Positions 62,575-64,000 of a DNA stretch of 64,000 nt are shown here, piece after piece. The first letter of the stretch is position 1. Each line of letters begins with the position of its first letter. Location of the stretch: NCBI GenBank assembly GCA_903822545.1, contig CAIJPN010000017.1, forward strand, positions 62,001-126,000, given 5' to 3'. The notes beneath the pieces are model-generated. The model ran no database searches, had not been told where the DNA came from, and was given only the letters and a program-made list of their open reading frames with translations. This DNA is from an uncultured Anaerolineae bacterium (lineage in GTDB: Bacteria > Chloroflexota > Anaerolineae > Anaerolineales > Villigracilaceae). The position numbers and the translations under genes were made by a program.

Positions 62575-64000
62575 TCAGGGCGTTTTGGGCAGTGGACGCC
62601 AGACCGGGTCAAAATCGTCACCGGGGTCAGTGGTCAGGCGCTGGCGGTTGGCTCCGGTGATGGTAGCGATGTAAATATCCTGGTTATAGGAGTCATCTGG
62701 CCAGGATTCAAACACCAACCAGAAGCCATCTGATGAAAAACTGGCATCTTTAACTGGCGGCGGCTCGATGGGTACGCGTACGGCCTGTTTGGTGTTGCGG
62801 TCTTCGTAGCGAATACGCATGAGCCAGGCCGGGGCGGAACCATCGCTATTGGTTTCGTTGAAGATCACATAGACACCATCTGGTGACCAGGTGGGCAGGT
62901 AATCGGCCATTGAACTGCTGGGTTGTACCACCAACAGGTCATTTGGCTTGCTGACGTTGGTGCTTGCGTTGGTTGTTACCCAAAGCTGGGTGGTGGAACC
63001 GCGTTTGAATGTGTACGCTAGCTGGCGTCCAAACGGGTCCCAGGCTGGGTAGCGGGCATAAAAACCGGCGGAGATGGCGCGCGCATCGGTGATCTGGGTT
63101 ACCTGGTTGTTTTCCAGGTTAATAACGTAAATATCCATTGCGCCGTTGCGCAGGGATGTGAAGGCGATTTGTTTGCCGTCTGGGCTCCAGGCAGGGTCAA
63201 AATCGCCGCCGATGGCAACTGGCAGGGCTGTGCGGCCTGTTCCGTCTACGTTGATGATATACAGGCTGGAGTTTTCGTACACATCACCTTTGGTCTTTGC
63301 GCGGCAGGGCACGATGTAGACGAGTTTCATGCCATCTGGCGACCAATCAGGCTGGCAGGCGCCATCTTGTTCGTTGGTGATAGGCCGCAGGCCGGAACTG
63401 TCGGCATACATCAGGTAGATTTGTGGTATGCCTGTGCGTTCAGAAACGAATGCGATTTGCCCGGTACCGCCACCCATGGGGGTGGGTTCAGGGGATGGGG
63501 TTGGGGATGGGGCGATTGTCGCAGTGGGTGGGACAGGTGTGGTGGTGGCGGCTGGCTGGGTGGGTATTGCGGTCTGCTCTGGGGGGCGTGTAGCAGTTTG
63601 GGTCGGTTGTGGCAGGTAGGTTTGGGCGATGCTGGGGGGCAAGATGCTAGCCAGGGCGGTTGGGAGTGAGTTGTTTTGCCATAAAAGCCAGGCAATCAGC
63701 ACCAGCAGGGCTACGCCGATCCAGACGCCAAGTGGGGTGGATGATTGGCGCGAACGACGGCGCATTTTGCCTGTGACAGCAGTGAGAGAATCGGCGATTT
63801 CTTGCAGTGGGCTATTTTTGTTGTTTTTGGGTGGTTCTTTTGTGGCAAGTTCTTCATCGGTGGGCGGCGGGGAAACGCTTAGGCCAGGGTCGATGTTGAG
63901 CAGGCGCTGCGTTTTGGAGCTGGATGTGAGCAGGGAGCGCCGGAATTCTTCGGCGTTTTGGTAGCGGTCATCGGGGTAGGCTTCCATGGCTTTTTCGATG
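62575..64000 (-). CDS. PknB-like Ser/Thr kinase, C-terminal part with TolB/PD40-type propeller (N-terminus outside window)
   Basis: The frame is open to the window edge. The first visible residues (IEKAMEAYPDDRYQNAEEFRRSL) are the end of a bacterial Ser/Thr kinase domain. A basic stretch and one membrane helix follow (VWIGVALLVLIAWLLW), then a long Pro/Thr linker, then about 300 residues with repeated WSPDG blocks (QPDWSPDGMKL, DPAWSPDGKQI, LPTWSPDGVYV) forming a PD40/TolB-like beta-propeller outside the cell. The propeller probably senses or binds something at the cell surface and signals through the kinase. Confidence 0.85.
   Translation of the reverse strand, partial: IEKAMEAYPDDRYQNAEEFRRSLLTSSSKTQRLLNIDPGLSVSPPPTDEELATKEPPKNNKNSPLQEIADSLTAVTGKMRRRSRQSSTPLGVWIGVALLVLIAWLLWQNNSLPTALASILPPSIAQTYLPQPTQTATRPPEQTAIPTQPAATTTPVPPTATIAPSPTPSPEPTPMGGGTGQIAFVSERTGIPQIYLMYADSSGLRPITNEQDGACQPDWSPDGMKLVYIVPCRAKTKGDVYENSSLYIINVDGTGRTALPVAIGGDFDPAWSPDGKQIAFTSLRNGAMDIYVINLENNQVTQITDARAISAGFYARYPAWDPFGRQLAYTFKRGSTTQLWVTTNASTNVSKPNDLLVVQPSSSMADYLPTWSPDGVYVIFNETNSDGSAPAWLMRIRYEDRNTKQAVRVPIEPPPVKDASFSSDGFWLVFESWPDDSYNQDIYIATITGANRQRLTTDPGDDFDPVWRPLPKTP

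Overview
The window looks like a chromosomal segment from a Chloroflexota bacterium, most probably class Anaerolineae. This is inferred from gene families and architecture, not from a marker gene. The supporting features are a tandem-NuoM complex I, an ATP synthase b subunit fused to a delta-like C-terminus, a class II ribonucleotide reductase next to nrdR, DUF2203, DUF1385 and FIST genes, a type 3 (archaeal/eukaryal-like) prolyl-tRNA synthetase, and many short palindromic repeats. No rRNA, tRNA, CRISPR array, phage or IS element was recognised.

Layout. Positions 1-9.6 kb hold assorted metabolic and envelope genes: a partial DUF1385 protein, a Rieske oxygenase, a phosphodiester glycosidase, tryptophanase, a decayed DUF4062/TPR gene, a metallophosphoesterase, an APC permease, a nucleotidyltransferase-like protein and a lipoprotein. 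Positions 9.9-21.5 kb form the bioenergetic core: nuoA, then nuoH-J-K-L-M-M'-N, then the Fo half of ATP synthase (atpZ-like, atpB, atpE and a b/delta fusion). Neither the peripheral arm of complex I nor the F1 genes of ATP synthase are present. From 21.6-27.9 kb lie murE, SRPBCC, GNAT, an unknown membrane protein and two tandem MFS transporters. From 28-34.1 kb, on the minus strand, is an information-processing block: mazG-like, LOG, proS, an alpha-helical repeat protein, rpsO and pnp.

Positions 34.2-39.7 kb hold a copper module: a CsoR operator and csoR, copZ, a CopA ATPase with a long extracytoplasmic C-terminal extension, a TauE/SafE membrane protein with a cupredoxin-like tail, and a second small metallochaperone. 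From 39.7-44.5 kb follow a U32 peptidase-family protein, DUF2203, a small unknown, a CarD-type regulator, RarD and an OmpR-type response regulator. From 44.5-52.7 kb, on the minus strand, a membrane protein, gyrB, a very large multi-GAF histidine kinase and a FIST sensor form a likely operon. The right end holds a membrane protein, plsY, an MBL-fold hydrolase, nrdR-nrdJ, a DUF3592 protein, a D-lactate/glycolate dehydrogenase-type flavoprotein with Fe-S domain, and the C-terminal part of a PknB-like kinase with a beta-propeller.

Two themes recur. First, short G/C-rich palindromic elements of several families lie in gaps and also inside reading frames (murE, the FAD/Fe-S dehydrogenase, the U32 gene, the decayed TPR gene), where they add in-frame residues. 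Second, several genes have a good -10 box only 6-10 nt before the start codon and no ribosome binding site, which points to leaderless transcription. The strongest candidate for unusual biology is the membrane arm of complex I. It has two NuoM subunits, a NuoL whose C-terminal lateral-helix region carries an extra 27-residue repeat-like segment, and a second NuoM lacking the canonical TM7 lysine.
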